Below are positions 41,909 through 52,814 of a stretch of DNA of 58,487 nucleotides, one piece after another. This DNA is from Acidithiobacillus concretivorus (GTDB lineage Bacteria > Pseudomonadota > Gammaproteobacteria > Acidithiobacillales > Acidithiobacillaceae): the NCBI RefSeq assembly GCF_018853445.1, contig NZ_JABELD010000118.1, forward strand, positions 1 through 58,487, written 5' to 3'. Position 1 is the stretch's first letter. Each line of letters starts with the position of its first letter. The notes under the pieces were generated by a model, which saw only the letters and a list, made by a program, of their open reading frames with translations, was not told the origin of the DNA and ran no database searches. Made by a program: the position numbers and the translations under genes.

Positions 41909-42112
41909 TCAAATCATCATGCTGCGTGCTGCGTGCTGCGGTATAGGCCATGCGCCGGATGCCTTGGCGTCTAGGATCACGATCTCCACAATGCTTCCGT
42001 CATCGGCATAGGCAATATTCAGGTTCCAGTCTTGCGACACTTCGCGGCTGACCGGCTTATCGGTGAAGTGGAGCACCAGAATATCGTCGGTGGCGTCATA
42101 GTCGGTTTTCAT
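41909..42112 (-). CDS. DUF2283 protein
   Basis: 67 residues: MKTDYDATDDILVLHFTDKP..SREVSQDWNLNIAYADDGSIVEIVILDAK, a classic DUF2283 core. It overlaps the end of the DUF2442 gene by four bases. Third gene of the DUF4160-DUF2442-DUF2283 module, whose role is unknown but which resembles a toxin-antitoxin layout. Confidence 0.78.
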   Translation of the reverse strand: MKTDYDATDDILVLHFTDKPVSREVSQDWNLNIAYADDGSIVEIVILDAKASGAWPIPQHAARSMMI

Positions 42113-42363
42113 GCTGCGTGCCCTTGCTGGTGCTGTAACAGGTCCAGCAGATATTCGGGTGCAAGGTCTGCGCCGTTGGGCCAGGTCACGGTATGGAACA
42201 GGCTGTGGACCTCTACCCGGCTGAACAGGTCATCATCCCGTAATGCGTCGAATACCGAGCCAGTCAGTTCTTGGGATAGGTCCACATCGCCCTCTTGTCC
42301 CGTGCTGAATCGGACGTGCAGGCGATGGCCGGGTAGTGCTTTTGCTTCGGTGATATGTAGCAT
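42109..42363 (-). CDS. DUF2442 protein
   Basis: 84 residues from MLHITEAKALPGHRLHVRFSTG; the longer frame to 42423 overlaps the DUF4160 stop. The DUF2442 pattern is visible: GDVDLSQELTGSVFDALRDDDLFSRVEVHSLFHTVTWPNGADLAPEYLLD. Lies between the broken DUF4160 gene and DUF2283. Confidence 0.82.
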   Translation of the reverse strand: MLHITEAKALPGHRLHVRFSTGQEGDVDLSQELTGSVFDALRDDDLFSRVEVHSLFHTVTWPNGADLAPEYLLDLLQHQQGHAA

Positions 42364-42368
42364 GGTGA

Positions 42369-42627
42369 TTACTCCAATGGCTCGATGGGGTGAATGGGTT
42401 CTTTTCGGCTGGCGTGTTCCCAATTGGCGGCCAGTTCGTCCAGGTGTTTTGTGCGCCAGTCCTCCACCAGTTGCAGAGCGCGGCGCGGCAGGCTTCCGGC
42501 TAATAGGGTGCCGTCCAGTCCGATCTCGGCCTCATGCCCTGCATAGTTAAGTATGAAAGTGGGGCGGCAAATGATCCCGCCAAAACATCGCTAACACGAT
42601 ACCGTAAAAACGGCTGATCTCAGGCAT
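42369..42627 (-). pseudogene. DUF4160 gene, frameshifted
   Basis: The first frame reads MPEISRFYGIVLAMFWRDHLPPHFHT and stops; the continuation YAGHEAEIGLDGTLLAGSLP then RRALQLVEDWRTKHLDELAA and NWEHASRK is present in another frame up to the TAA at 42369-42371. Together they make a full DUF4160 protein, so a single indel near the join inactivated it. The ATG lies inside the 3' end of the integrase fragment. Confidence 0.78.
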
Positions 42628-43030
42628 GTTTGCGCCCCTTCTTCAAAGACACAACCGCAGCAGTGGGCTTAACGCCAGCGGCCACGAGAATGGCATCGGT
42701 GCCTTTCTGCCAGGCATCGGAAACAGGGTCTTGCGCCAGCCTTGCATAAACGGCGGTGGTTTGCTGGGAATGGTGCCCTAGCCCCTTGCCGATAACGGCC
42801 AAAGATACTCCAGCATCGATCTGGAAACTTGCCAGGGTCCGGCGTAGATCATGAATACGCAAGTCCTCGATGCCAGCCCGCTCCAGTAATCGCGCCCAGC
42901 CCTTTTTAGGCTCTACAAGGTGCCCTGTCTTGCCAGTGCTGGGGAATACCCATCCTTGTGCGCCATTAGCCTCTGCGCGGGCCTGTAGCACTTCTATGGC
43001 GGCGCTGCTCAAGGGTACGGTGTATTGTCC
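42620..43030 (-). pseudogene. Tyrosine recombinase (integrase), C-terminal fragment
   Basis: From 43030 the frame reads GQYTVPLSSAAIEVL.., GWARLLERAGIEDLRIHDLRRTLAS (catalytic Arg pair region), then GLGHHSQQTTAVYARL with the His and the catalytic Tyr. The N-terminal arm- and core-binding domains are missing; a stop lies at 43031-43033. The fragment lies 80 bases from the tRNA-Thr 3' fragment, as expected for an integrase beside its attachment site. Confidence 0.82.
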
Positions 43031-43110
43031 TTAGCCGTAGTATCTGCCTAAGTGTTTGATACATCAAGATACATGGGGGTTGATAAAGTGCCATAAATGC
43101 CCGGCTTTGA

Positions 43111-43158
43111 GATTTGTAATCAGTGGGTCTGGGGTTCGATTCCTCTCGCCAGCACCAA
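43111..43158 (+). other. tRNA-Thr(UGU) 3' fragment, likely attachment site
   Basis: From AGATTTGTAATCAG (anticodon stem-loop, TGT anticodon), via the T-arm GGGGTTCGATTCC, to the acceptor CGCCAGCACCA. The 5' half is absent: the preceding bases (CCCGGCTTTG) do not match a tRNA. A 3'-only copy next to an integrase is the usual trace of integration into a tRNA gene. The intact copy would be expected to the left at the other end of the island and is not in the window. Confidence 0.75.
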
Positions 43159-43588
43159 ATAAAACAATGGGTTGGAATTCTTGCCAAACCATTTTTTACG
43201 TCTCGGCTAGGATTCTGGCGAGAGTTTTCAAATGTCCCGCACTGCCTTTGCTGGCGAAGTGATCCGGCCATCGACACCCTACTGACCTGCATGGCGAGAT
43301 TATGGACCAAAGGGGTGGATTACTGGATGACGGGAACCATCACGATTGGCATTATGCCGCAAGAAAATATCCGCGAAAAAGAAAATTGAGCCGTAAGGCA
43401 GAAAGTCCAGGCGATGCTGAATGCGTAACATGTGTAAGGTTGACGAAACACCCCAGCTTTCGCACAATGCACAAGCGGCCATTGTGAAGGCTTTGGACTC
43501 GCAACGCTAATGTAACTAGGATTTTTTCAAGGCTTGTCAGACTGTGTTGATTATGCAGAATGGTTTTAATAACTTTTAAGGATGCTGT
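43159..43588. other. Intergenic, no gene recognised
   Basis: 430 bases before the capsule locus. Short open frames exist on both strands (for example MTGTITIGIMPQENIREKEN near 43327) but none has a start site or a family that I recognise. The last 80 bases before kpsE are AT-rich and may contain the promoter. Confidence 0.4.
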
Positions 43589-44707
43589 GTGATCAAACCA
43601 CTTTGGACACGAATCAAGAATCTGAACAAACTGTTTATCTGGATTGTCCTTGTTCCTACAGGGCTTTCCGTCCTGTATTTTGGGTTCATAGCTTCTCCTA
43701 TTTACATTAGCGAAGCCCGTTTTGTGGTGTACAGTCCCAACCAGCGGGTGAGTAGCAGTGGACTAGCCTCCCTGCTCAGTAATCTGGGCGGCAGTAATTC
43801 CACCAGTGCAGCACAGACCATCAGTTCTTACATTTCGTCCTGGGACGGCATGATGGCGGTCAACAAGCTGTATCCGCTGAAGCAGGTTTATGGCAACGAC
43901 CAGATAGATATTTTCAACCGCTTTGGTGGCGTGTTTCATCCTTATTCATCCATGGTGCGCCTGTGGCGTTACTACCAGAATATGGTGGCCGATACGCTGG
44001 ACAGTACCAACGGCATCAGCGAACTGAAAGTCCGTGCTTTTAACGCCCATAATGCCCAGAAAATTAATGATTTTTTACTGGAAAAAAGTCAGGATATAGT
44101 CAATCAACTGAATGATACGGCCCGCCATCGCGCTGTGGATTATGCCAAGCAAGATGTTGAACAAGCCAAACGGACCCTAAGGGATGCCACCCTGGCCCTG
44201 GCCGAATACCGCAATAACCGCCGGGTATTCAGCCCACCCGCACAAAGCAGTTTGCAACTCGGCATGGTCAGCAAATTGCAGGACCAGTTAATCGCCATGC
44301 AAACCGAATTACAGTCCATTGCCGCTCACGCTCCGGACAACCCGCAGATACCAGTTCTCAAAAGCAGTATTCAGGCGCTGAAAGGCGAAATTGCTGCCGA
44401 ACAGTCCAAGGTGACTGGGGACAGGGAATCACTAGCCAGCAAGGATATTGAATTTGAAAGGCTGACCGTCAATCAATTGCTGGCACAAAAGTTGTTGGAA
44501 GCGGCGGTGACGTCGCTGGAACAGGCACGGTTGACGGCTCAGAAGCAGGAGCTGTATCTGGAAACAATAAGCCGCCCAAATTTGCCGGATGCACCGCAGG
44601 CACCCAAACGATTTGAGGATATTCTCGCGGTATTGATTGTTTCTCTAATGGTCTGGGGCGTGATAAGCATCTTGTATGCAGGCGTGAAGGAACACCATGA
44701 ACGGTAG
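43589..44707 (+). CDS. kpsE: Capsule polysaccharide export protein, KpsE/BexC-like
   Basis: 372 residues from a GTG after AAGGATG. Two membrane segments (LFIWIVLVPTGLSVLYFGF near the start and DILAVLIVSLMVWGVISILYAG at the end) flank a periplasmic coiled-coil domain with the polysaccharide co-polymerase pattern (LKVRAFNAHNAQKINDFLL.., YRNNRRVFSPPAQSS). This inner-membrane protein spans the periplasm and works with KpsM, KpsT and KpsD. It overlaps kpsM by 11 bases. Confidence 0.83.
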   Translation: MIKPLWTRIKNLNKLFIWIVLVPTGLSVLYFGFIASPIYISEARFVVYSPNQRVSSSGLASLLSNLGGSNSTSAAQTISSYISSWDGMMAVNKLYPLKQVYGNDQIDIFNRFGGVFHPYSSMVRLWRYYQNMVADTLDSTNGISELKVRAFNAHNAQKINDFLLEKSQDIVNQLNDTARHRAVDYAKQDVEQAKRTLRDATLALAEYRNNRRVFSPPAQSSLQLGMVSKLQDQLIAMQTELQSIAAHAPDNPQIPVLKSSIQALKGEIAAEQSKVTGDRESLASKDIEFERLTVNQLLAQKLLEAAVTSLEQARLTAQKQELYLETISRPNLPDAPQAPKRFEDILAVLIVSLMVWGVISILYAGVKEHHER

Positions 44708-45497
44708 CGCACCAAAGGAAACATTTTGGTATCAATTGCGCCTGCAACTGCGGGTGATCTGGGCGTTGATGTTGCGGGAAACGGTCACCCGATTTGGACG
44801 GGAAGGGCTGGGGATGCTGTGGATGATTGCAGAGCCAGCCCTTTTTGTGATTGGTGTAATGATTATCTTTTCATTTATTGATTCTGCATACCCATATGGA
44901 ATCAGTCCTGCAGAATATCTTGCGGTCAGCTACCCGACTTTACTGTTTTGGAGAAACGGTACAGGTCGTGTGACTGGTGCCATTAATATCAATCGAGCAC
45001 TTTTACACCATCAACCTATCAGACCAATGGATATTGTGTATTCGCGAATTTTTCTGGAATTTTCCAGTAGTATGGCTGTTTTTTTGTTCTTGTTTCCGAT
45101 TTTTGTCGTGATAGGTATCTGCCATTACCCCGCCAGCGTCTTGACGATGGCATTAGGTTATATGTTGATCATTTGGTTTTCCTTTGGATTTGTACTGATT
45201 ATGGCAGGTCTAGCAGAATTGAGCGAAACTATAGAAAAAACATCACATATTTTTTTATATCTAATGCTACCATTTAGCGGGGTATTTATTCCAACATTTA
45301 TTATTCCTGAGCCGTATCGTAGTTATTTATTATACTTTCCTTTGATTGATGCAGTGGATTATTTTCATCATGGTTATTTCGGGAGTGTTGTTCCTAGTTA
45401 CTATAATATTCCATATACTTTATTAGTCTTGATTGTTATGACGCTGTTCGGATTGGCGATCTCAGGTCTGGCAATAAAAAGAGTGAAAGCATCATGA
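44697..45497 (+). CDS. kpsM: Capsule ABC exporter permease, KpsM-like
   Basis: 266 residues, six membrane segments of the ABC-2 type. The cytoplasmic motif ALMLRETVTRFGREGLGMLWMIAEP near the start is typical of KpsM/Wzm. The ATPase partner is not adjacent but lies 9 kb downstream, in two copies. The AT content rises towards its 3' end, continuing into the next gene. Confidence 0.87.
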   Translation: MNGSAPKETFWYQLRLQLRVIWALMLRETVTRFGREGLGMLWMIAEPALFVIGVMIIFSFIDSAYPYGISPAEYLAVSYPTLLFWRNGTGRVTGAININRALLHHQPIRPMDIVYSRIFLEFSSSMAVFLFLFPIFVVIGICHYPASVLTMALGYMLIIWFSFGFVLIMAGLAELSETIEKTSHIFLYLMLPFSGVFIPTFIIPEPYRSYLLYFPLIDAVDYFHHGYFGSVVPSYYNIPYTLLVLIVMTLFGLAISGLAIKRVKAS

Positions 45498-45614
45498 TCT
45501 AAATTGAAATTGCAGATTATTTCGATAAGATAGGGCGTCTATTACAATCATTAAAATGTGATAGTTTTGATAATTTATAACATAAATTTAAATTCAAACA
45601 AACAAAGGATAAAA

Positions 45615-48266
45615 ATGAAAGAAGGAAAGGATATAAAGCGGTTGCTTAAGTTTGAAGGCTCAAGCTTTATTAACGAGGCTTATTTGCTCATTCTAAATAG
45701 AAGGCCAGACCATGAAGGACTCTCTTACTATATGCGAAGGCTAGAATTTGGTTATTCTAAAGAATCAATTATATATCAATTATATCAATCTACAGAAAGA
45801 AATGTCGAGCTTAAAAGTTCTATTTTTTTTGTAAAAATTTATCTAGTAAACAAATTTCTTAATCTACCAGTGATTAATATTTATTTAAAAATAAGAAAAT
45901 ATAAATATGAATTATACTCTACAAAAATAGACTATAAAAAAACCATTGAAGATATTAGCACTGATTATAACAAAATGCTACTCGAGCAAAAAGAATATGT
46001 GAAGATTCTTGAGAGAAAAATCAACGAATCGAATAACGATAATTTTTGTGATTCTCAAATTGATCACAGCGAAAATTCTGAACAATTTAAAAAAATTATA
46101 TTATTAACCATGGTTAAGAATGAAGCTGATATTATAGAATCATTTATACGTCATAATCACATTTTTTTTGATAAGCTGATAATTATAGATAACGGATCAA
46201 CAGATGGAACAAGAGATATTTTAGAAAGTTTGAAAAGAGAAGGCATTTCAATCGAAATAGAATCAGATATGGAGGCTGGTTACTCACAGAAAGAAAAAAT
46301 GATTAGACGCTATACTGAATTAACAAAGCATGAAAAATTCGATTTTTTGGTTATTATTGATGCTGATGAATTTATTAATTCAAATGATAAGGATTACTTA
46401 AGAAGAACATTACAACATAAGGATACTAAATATTTTTTTGAATGGGCTAATTATGTACCGATAGGGATTGGTTATAACGATATCTCTGATCCTCTGCGAA
46501 GAATCACTCGTAGGAATGCTAAAAAAAGTTTAAGAAAAGTGGTGATTCCTAATTTTGGTGATGAATCTATTTTTGTGCAAATTTGGCAAGGGAATCATGA
46601 CTTTGACTTTAGTGTTCGTCATTTGCATTTTGCCATTTTAGAAGTGAAACTAGCTCATTTCCCTGTCCGTAGTATCAATCAAATAGAATCAAAAGCTATA
46701 ATTGGTTGGTTATCTTATTTGATAAAAAATAGAAATGCAAAATGGTCACATGAGGGGCTTCAGTGGCGAGTTATATATGAAAGAATACAAGATGGAGATA
46801 TTAGCGAACAAGATTTGAGTATAATAGCAAATTGTTATTCAGACGTTGAAAATATTAATTTTGATAATAAATTAATAGATGGTAATTTAATTTATGATCC
46901 AGTTATGCCCAATTACAATTCGATAAAATATTGGTCTGAACCTTCAAAAGCTTTGTCGAAAGCTGCACAATTTTGCGAAAAAATTATTAATAAAAACTGG
47001 GAACTTCGTAGCGATTTGGAAGTGACAAGAAAAGTTGATTCTGACAAACAAAGGGTTGAAAGTTCTTCCGTCCATTCAAGTAGCAAAGATCATTCTATTG
47101 AAACAAAAGAGGCTATCAATAGAGATGATGATATTGCAAATAAATATCTTGTAAAAAATTTATTTAAAAATGCAAATAATATTGATATAATTTTCATTTC
47201 GGAATTTAAGCATGTTAAATTTCAGACGCTAAGATATCGTTGTTTTAATCTTATAGATTATCTTTCTACGAAAGGATGGAATTGTGGTGTTATTTATTCC
47301 GGTGAGGTTGGTGAACAATGGTTTACAGATTTGCATCCAACCATCGCTGTATTCATCCGCGTGGAACAAAGTACAGCTATAAAAAACTTAATTAGTAGAT
47401 ACAGAAAAAATGGTGTTAAAATTATATTTGATATAGATGATCTTGTTTTTGATGAAATAGTTTTTCTACAAAAAATCACTGTACCAGGTATTTCTAAGAT
47501 ACCGGAATTGTTAAATTCTGAATGGGCAAGCCCATATCGTGAAGAAGCACGATTTTATCGGCATGTTATTCAGTTAGCAGACGCAGTAACAACTACAACC
47601 CCGTATTTGGCTAATGAAATTTCACCTTTAAATAAAAACGTATTTGTTATTAAAAACTCACTGAGCAATTTCCAAGTTGAGATTGCTAAAACTCTTTCTT
47701 TGAGTCGGCAAGATAATTATATTCGAGTGGGTTATTTTTCTGGATCACCAACTCATAATGCAGATTTCTTGATTGCAGCGGAACCGCTGTATTCTATAAT
47801 GCGCCGGTATAGGAATGTCAAATTAGTTGTTGTTGGTTTTATTCAATTACCAGATTTTTTGCACGCATTGGGTGATGACCGAATCGAAAAGCACCCTCCA
47901 CTAGATTCTATTGGTTATTTTGAGATCATTGGTCAGTGTGATATTTGCATCGCTCCTCTTGAGGATAATGTTTTTAATCAAGGAAAATCTGAGCTGAAGG
48001 TATTTGAAGCATCTGCATGGGGTATTCCTACTATTGCTTCAGCCACGGACACATTAACGCGATGCATAACTGATGGTTTTAATGGTATTATCGCAAATGA
48101 TAGGCATTCATGGGAGATTGCTCTAGATAAACTTGTTTCTGATCCAATCTATAGAAAGAAAATAGGTGACATGGCGCGTAACACCATTGCAAATGACTTT
48201 TCTTTCATCAAGTCTGGTTTTGCCGCAGAGAAATTATATTCTAACATTATTACACATATCAATTAA
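45615..48266 (+). CDS. Multi-domain glycosyltransferase (DUF4214 + GT2-like + GT4-like)
   Basis: 883 residues; MKEGKDIKRL is preferred because AAGGATAAAA precedes it. Three parts are seen. An N-terminal DUF4214-like module (FINEAYLLILNRRPDHEGLSYYMRRL), a glycosyltransferase-2-like domain of the DUF4422/Glyco_tranf_2_4 sort (LTMVKNEADIIESFIRHNH..IIDNGSTDGTRDIL..FLVIIDADEFIN), and a C-terminal GT4-like domain (YRCFNLIDYLSTKG..FDIDDLVF.., EGKSELKVFEASAWGIPTIAS-type donor loop seen as KSELKVFEASAWGIPTIA). Base composition is far more AT-rich than its neighbours, so it was probably transferred from another species. Confidence 0.83.
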   Translation: MKEGKDIKRLLKFEGSSFINEAYLLILNRRPDHEGLSYYMRRLEFGYSKESIIYQLYQSTERNVELKSSIFFVKIYLVNKFLNLPVINIYLKIRKYKYELYSTKIDYKKTIEDISTDYNKMLLEQKEYVKILERKINESNNDNFCDSQIDHSENSEQFKKIILLTMVKNEADIIESFIRHNHIFFDKLIIIDNGSTDGTRDILESLKREGISIEIESDMEAGYSQKEKMIRRYTELTKHEKFDFLVIIDADEFINSNDKDYLRRTLQHKDTKYFFEWANYVPIGIGYNDISDPLRRITRRNAKKSLRKVVIPNFGDESIFVQIWQGNHDFDFSVRHLHFAILEVKLAHFPVRSINQIESKAIIGWLSYLIKNRNAKWSHEGLQWRVIYERIQDGDISEQDLSIIANCYSDVENINFDNKLIDGNLIYDPVMPNYNSIKYWSEPSKALSKAAQFCEKIINKNWELRSDLEVTRKVDSDKQRVESSSVHSSSKDHSIETKEAINRDDDIANKYLVKNLFKNANNIDIIFISEFKHVKFQTLRYRCFNLIDYLSTKGWNCGVIYSGEVGEQWFTDLHPTIAVFIRVEQSTAIKNLISRYRKNGVKIIFDIDDLVFDEIVFLQKITVPGISKIPELLNSEWASPYREEARFYRHVIQLADAVTTTTPYLANEISPLNKNVFVIKNSLSNFQVEIAKTLSLSRQDNYIRVGYFSGSPTHNADFLIAAEPLYSIMRRYRNVKLVVVGFIQLPDFLHALGDDRIEKHPPLDSIGYFEIIGQCDICIAPLEDNVFNQGKSELKVFEASAWGIPTIASATDTLTRCITDGFNGIIANDRHSWEIALDKLVSDPIYRKKIGDMARNTIANDFSFIKSGFAAEKLYSNIITHIN

Positions 48267-48519
48267 CCAAAGGTTAAACTGATGCTATGGTATTTAAATA
48301 TAGTGTTGTTCATCTAAGCTTTGACGTAATTAAATACTAATTAAGCAACGAAGTTAGGCGATGATATACGACATATTAACGTCAAGAGATAGTAAGCGGG
48401 AGAGCAAATTTACAATGATGTTTATTTCGAAGTTCCGATGTAAGGTGGTTTATGATATGTTTTGAGATGGTCTTGGGGATATATTTCGGGTCTTGGTACG
48501 CTATAAAAAGTTGGGTATA

Positions 48520-49801
<1,282 letters not shown>

Positions 49802-49805
<4 letters not shown>

Positions 49806-50350
49806 ACGTCATTCCTACCGATATTCCCGAAGTGCTGATTCTCGAACCCAAGGTCTTTGGTGATGCGCGCGGATTTTTTCTGGAAAGCTTCAACCGCAAG
49901 ACCTTTCAAAGCGTTTCTGGACGCGACCTGGACTTTGTGCAGGATAATCACTCCCGTTCTGCCAAGCATGTATTACGAGGATTGCACTATCAGCTCGTCA
50001 AGCCGCAAGGCAAGCTAGTAAGGGTAGTATCCGGTCGGGTTTGGGACGTAGCGGTGGATCTTCGGCGTAGCTCACCCAATTTCGGGAAATGGGTGGGCGT
50101 GGAACTCTCTGCGGACAATCATCGACAGTTCTGGGTACCACCCGGTTTTGGACATGGTTTTGTGGTTTTATCAGAGCAGGCTGATTTTCTCTACAAAACG
50201 ACAGAATACTGGTATCCCGAATATGACCGCAGCATCGTGTGGAATGATCCACAACTTGCGATCGCTTGGCCACTGGAAGGGGAAACCCCGCAATTGGCGG
50301 CAAAAGACGCTGCCGCACCGCAATTTGCACATGCCGAAGTCTATGACTGA
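49802..50350 (+). CDS. rfbC: dTDP-4-dehydrorhamnose 3,5-epimerase
   Basis: 182 residues with [64 protein letters not shown] and [19 protein letters not shown], including the catalytic His and Tyr. It is complete. The reductase rfbD and an intact rfbB are not in this window, so dTDP-rhamnose synthesis needs copies elsewhere. Confidence 0.93.
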
Positions 50351-50434
50351 TGTAGTCACTGCAACCTTTTTGAAAGAACGGTTGGCTTGTGAGGCTTCCA
50401 CAATGCTTTCAGAATTTGATTTGGACTGGACACG

Positions 50435-52756
50435 TTGAAGGTTGCGCGCCCCTCGCAGCCTTTATCTGATGCTGAACGTGTTTCTCAAGTCAAAGGGCGG
50501 CTATTACCGCTAACCCCTGTTGCCCGGTTTATGGAATGGTGGATTGAACGATTACCGCGCCGTCTTGTGTCCGTGCGATTGGTTCCTCAAGAAAATGTTG
50601 CGGAAATTGACGGTCTATCTGGAGAATATAAGGGGATTTCTGAATGGCCATCCCTCTCGGTAGAAATAACCTCAGATTTTGCCAAAGGGGGCTGGTTTTA
50701 TCTGGAAGCGGCACTGGTGCGCCATACAGGAGACCGTGAAGCCCGCTTTTTTGGCAAGAGTGGTGATGATGCCTGCACTGAATTTGAAATTCCTATCTCC
50801 AGCAATTTGCGTGGCTCAATACGGGAAGTGTTCTATCTGCCGGGTCCAGTGGCTACCTTGTTTTGGTCGCCAATGCGGGCACCGGGATTTTTTTCACAAA
50901 GTCACCTGTTGGTCCACCGTATCAGTGGCGTTGAGAGTTTTTTCAGGCGAACGCATCGCGTTGTTGAAACACTTGTGGCCTTGCGGGGGAGTAGCGGTAA
51001 AGCACGCGGTGGTCTGACCTGGCGTGGCGCAGTGTTTCATCTGCAAGACGCTTACATTCGCACCGCGCGTCTTAAAATTCAGCGTTACCATAGTCCTGAT
51101 TACGGCGAGTTTCTGGCGCGGCATGACACTATCAAGGCGGCTGAATTGAATGCGATTATGGCATCCATACAGGCGGCAGAGGCAAAACCGGTAATCTGCC
51201 TGATGGTGCTTTTGCGGGATGCGGAACCCTCTATGCTTGCAAAAATGCTCACTGCCGTTCGGAATCAGCTATACCCTCATTGGGAGCTCCTGCTGGGTAT
51301 GGATGGGCGTATCTCTATTGAATGTCGCGCGCTGCTGGAAAATGCGCACCGCGAAGATGCGCGTATCATTCTTGAAGAAGTAGATGGTTTATCCGATATG
51401 GCGGCAGGACTGAACGCTTTGCTGCAACGGGTCAATGGCGATTTTTTTGCGGTCCTTAACCAGCATGACCTGCTGCCGGAGCATGCATTCGTTTTTGTGG
51501 CGAAAGCCATTCAATCCCAAAGCGATGCGCTGGTGATCTACGCAGATCATGATCGGATGGATGATCGGGGTTGCAGGTACGCTCCACACTTCAAACCGGA
51601 CTGGAACCCGGATTTTTTTACCGCCTATGACTATATGGGCAATTTGCGTTTGTGGCATACGAAGACAGTGCGTCGCTTGGGTGGTTTTCGGCGGGGTTTT
51701 GATGGAGCAGAGTGCTATGACCTGACCCTGCGCTGTATAGCCCACTGTACGCATGAGCAGATTGTCCATATACCGCGCGTCTTATGTCACAGCAGGGATT
51801 TGGACGAGCAGGATGCCAATATGGAAGCCGGGCTACGCGCTGTTTCCGACCATTTCGAGAGGCTGGGCGCGGTTGTGGTTGCGGGAGACTTGCCGGGGAT
51901 TTATCGCGTATGTCATCCAATACCCTCATCCGCGCCGCTGGTCAGCATCCTTATTCCTACTCGTGACAAACTCGACATTCTGCAAGCTTGTGTGGAAAGC
52001 GTTCAGCAACGCACCGACTATGGTGCTTGGGAAGTAGTCATTGTGGATAATGGCTCGGTGGAAGCGCAGACCTTGGCATGGTTTGAAACTATCCAGCAGG
52101 ATCCAAGAATTCGGGTGATTTCTTACCCCTTGCCCTTCAATTACTCGGCCATCAACAACTTTGCCGTAGAGCATGCGCAAGGTGAAGTGATCGTATTGCT
52201 GAACAATGATATTGAAGTAATCCGTCAAGACTGGCTCACAGAAATGGTAGGCCATGCGCTGCGCCCTGAGATTGGCGCAGTAGGGGCCAAACTGCTTTAC
52301 CCCAATAATATGGTTCAGCATGCGGGTGTGGTGCTCGGTATTGGTGGTGTGGCAGGTCATGTTCATCGTTATCTGGGCGGTACCGAGCCGGGATATTATT
52401 TCCGTGCCGTTGCCACACAGAATTATTCTGTGGTCACGGCCGCTTGTCTGGCGGTACGCAAGTCGGTTTTCGCAGAGGTCGGTGGGCTGGATGCCATCAA
52501 CCTGAAAGTTGCATTCAATGATGTAGATTTCTGCCTGAAACTGCTCAAGGCGGGTTACCGGAATGTCTTTACACCCTATGCTTTACTTTATCATCATGAA
52601 TCCCTCAGCCGGGGGCATGACGATACACCGGATAAAAAAGCGATTTTTGAGCAGGAATTCGGGTACATGAAAACCTGCTGGGGAAAGAGAACCGATCCTG
52701 CCTATAATCCCAATTTAAGTCTGGAGTTTGAAGACTTTTCTTTAAAAAGGTTTTGA
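50435..52756 (+). CDS. Large GT2 glycosyltransferase
   Basis: 773 residues if started at TTG 50435; there is no ribosome site and a stop lies just upstream, so ATG 50531 is an alternative. A small frame 50345-50438 overlapping the rfbC stop may be part of its lost N-terminus. The first 240 residues are unassigned. A degenerate GT2 domain follows (VICLMVLLRDAEPSMLAKML.., NQHDLLPEHAFVF), then a complete one (LVSILIPTRDKLDILQACVESVQQRT.., VIVLLNNDIEVIRQDWLTEMV, GAVGAKLLYPNNMVQHAGVVLG). The tandem-GT2 architecture is typical of O-antigen or capsule assembly. Confidence 0.85.
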   Translation: MKVARPSQPLSDAERVSQVKGRLLPLTPVARFMEWWIERLPRRLVSVRLVPQENVAEIDGLSGEYKGISEWPSLSVEITSDFAKGGWFYLEAALVRHTGDREARFFGKSGDDACTEFEIPISSNLRGSIREVFYLPGPVATLFWSPMRAPGFFSQSHLLVHRISGVESFFRRTHRVVETLVALRGSSGKARGGLTWRGAVFHLQDAYIRTARLKIQRYHSPDYGEFLARHDTIKAAELNAIMASIQAAEAKPVICLMVLLRDAEPSMLAKMLTAVRNQLYPHWELLLGMDGRISIECRALLENAHREDARIILEEVDGLSDMAAGLNALLQRVNGDFFAVLNQHDLLPEHAFVFVAKAIQSQSDALVIYADHDRMDDRGCRYAPHFKPDWNPDFFTAYDYMGNLRLWHTKTVRRLGGFRRGFDGAECYDLTLRCIAHCTHEQIVHIPRVLCHSRDLDEQDANMEAGLRAVSDHFERLGAVVVAGDLPGIYRVCHPIPSSAPLVSILIPTRDKLDILQACVESVQQRTDYGAWEVVIVDNGSVEAQTLAWFETIQQDPRIRVISYPLPFNYSAINNFAVEHAQGEVIVLLNNDIEVIRQDWLTEMVGHALRPEIGAVGAKLLYPNNMVQHAGVVLGIGGVAGHVHRYLGGTEPGYYFRAVATQNYSVVTAACLAVRKSVFAEVGGLDAINLKVAFNDVDFCLKLLKAGYRNVFTPYALLYHHESLSRGHDDTPDKKAIFEQEFGYMKTCWGKRTDPAYNPNLSLEFEDFSLKRF

Positions 52757-52814
52757 GGGTTGCAATACATAAGCCGGAAGACGTCTGATCTGATCCCAAC
52801 TAATGAGGCTGCCA

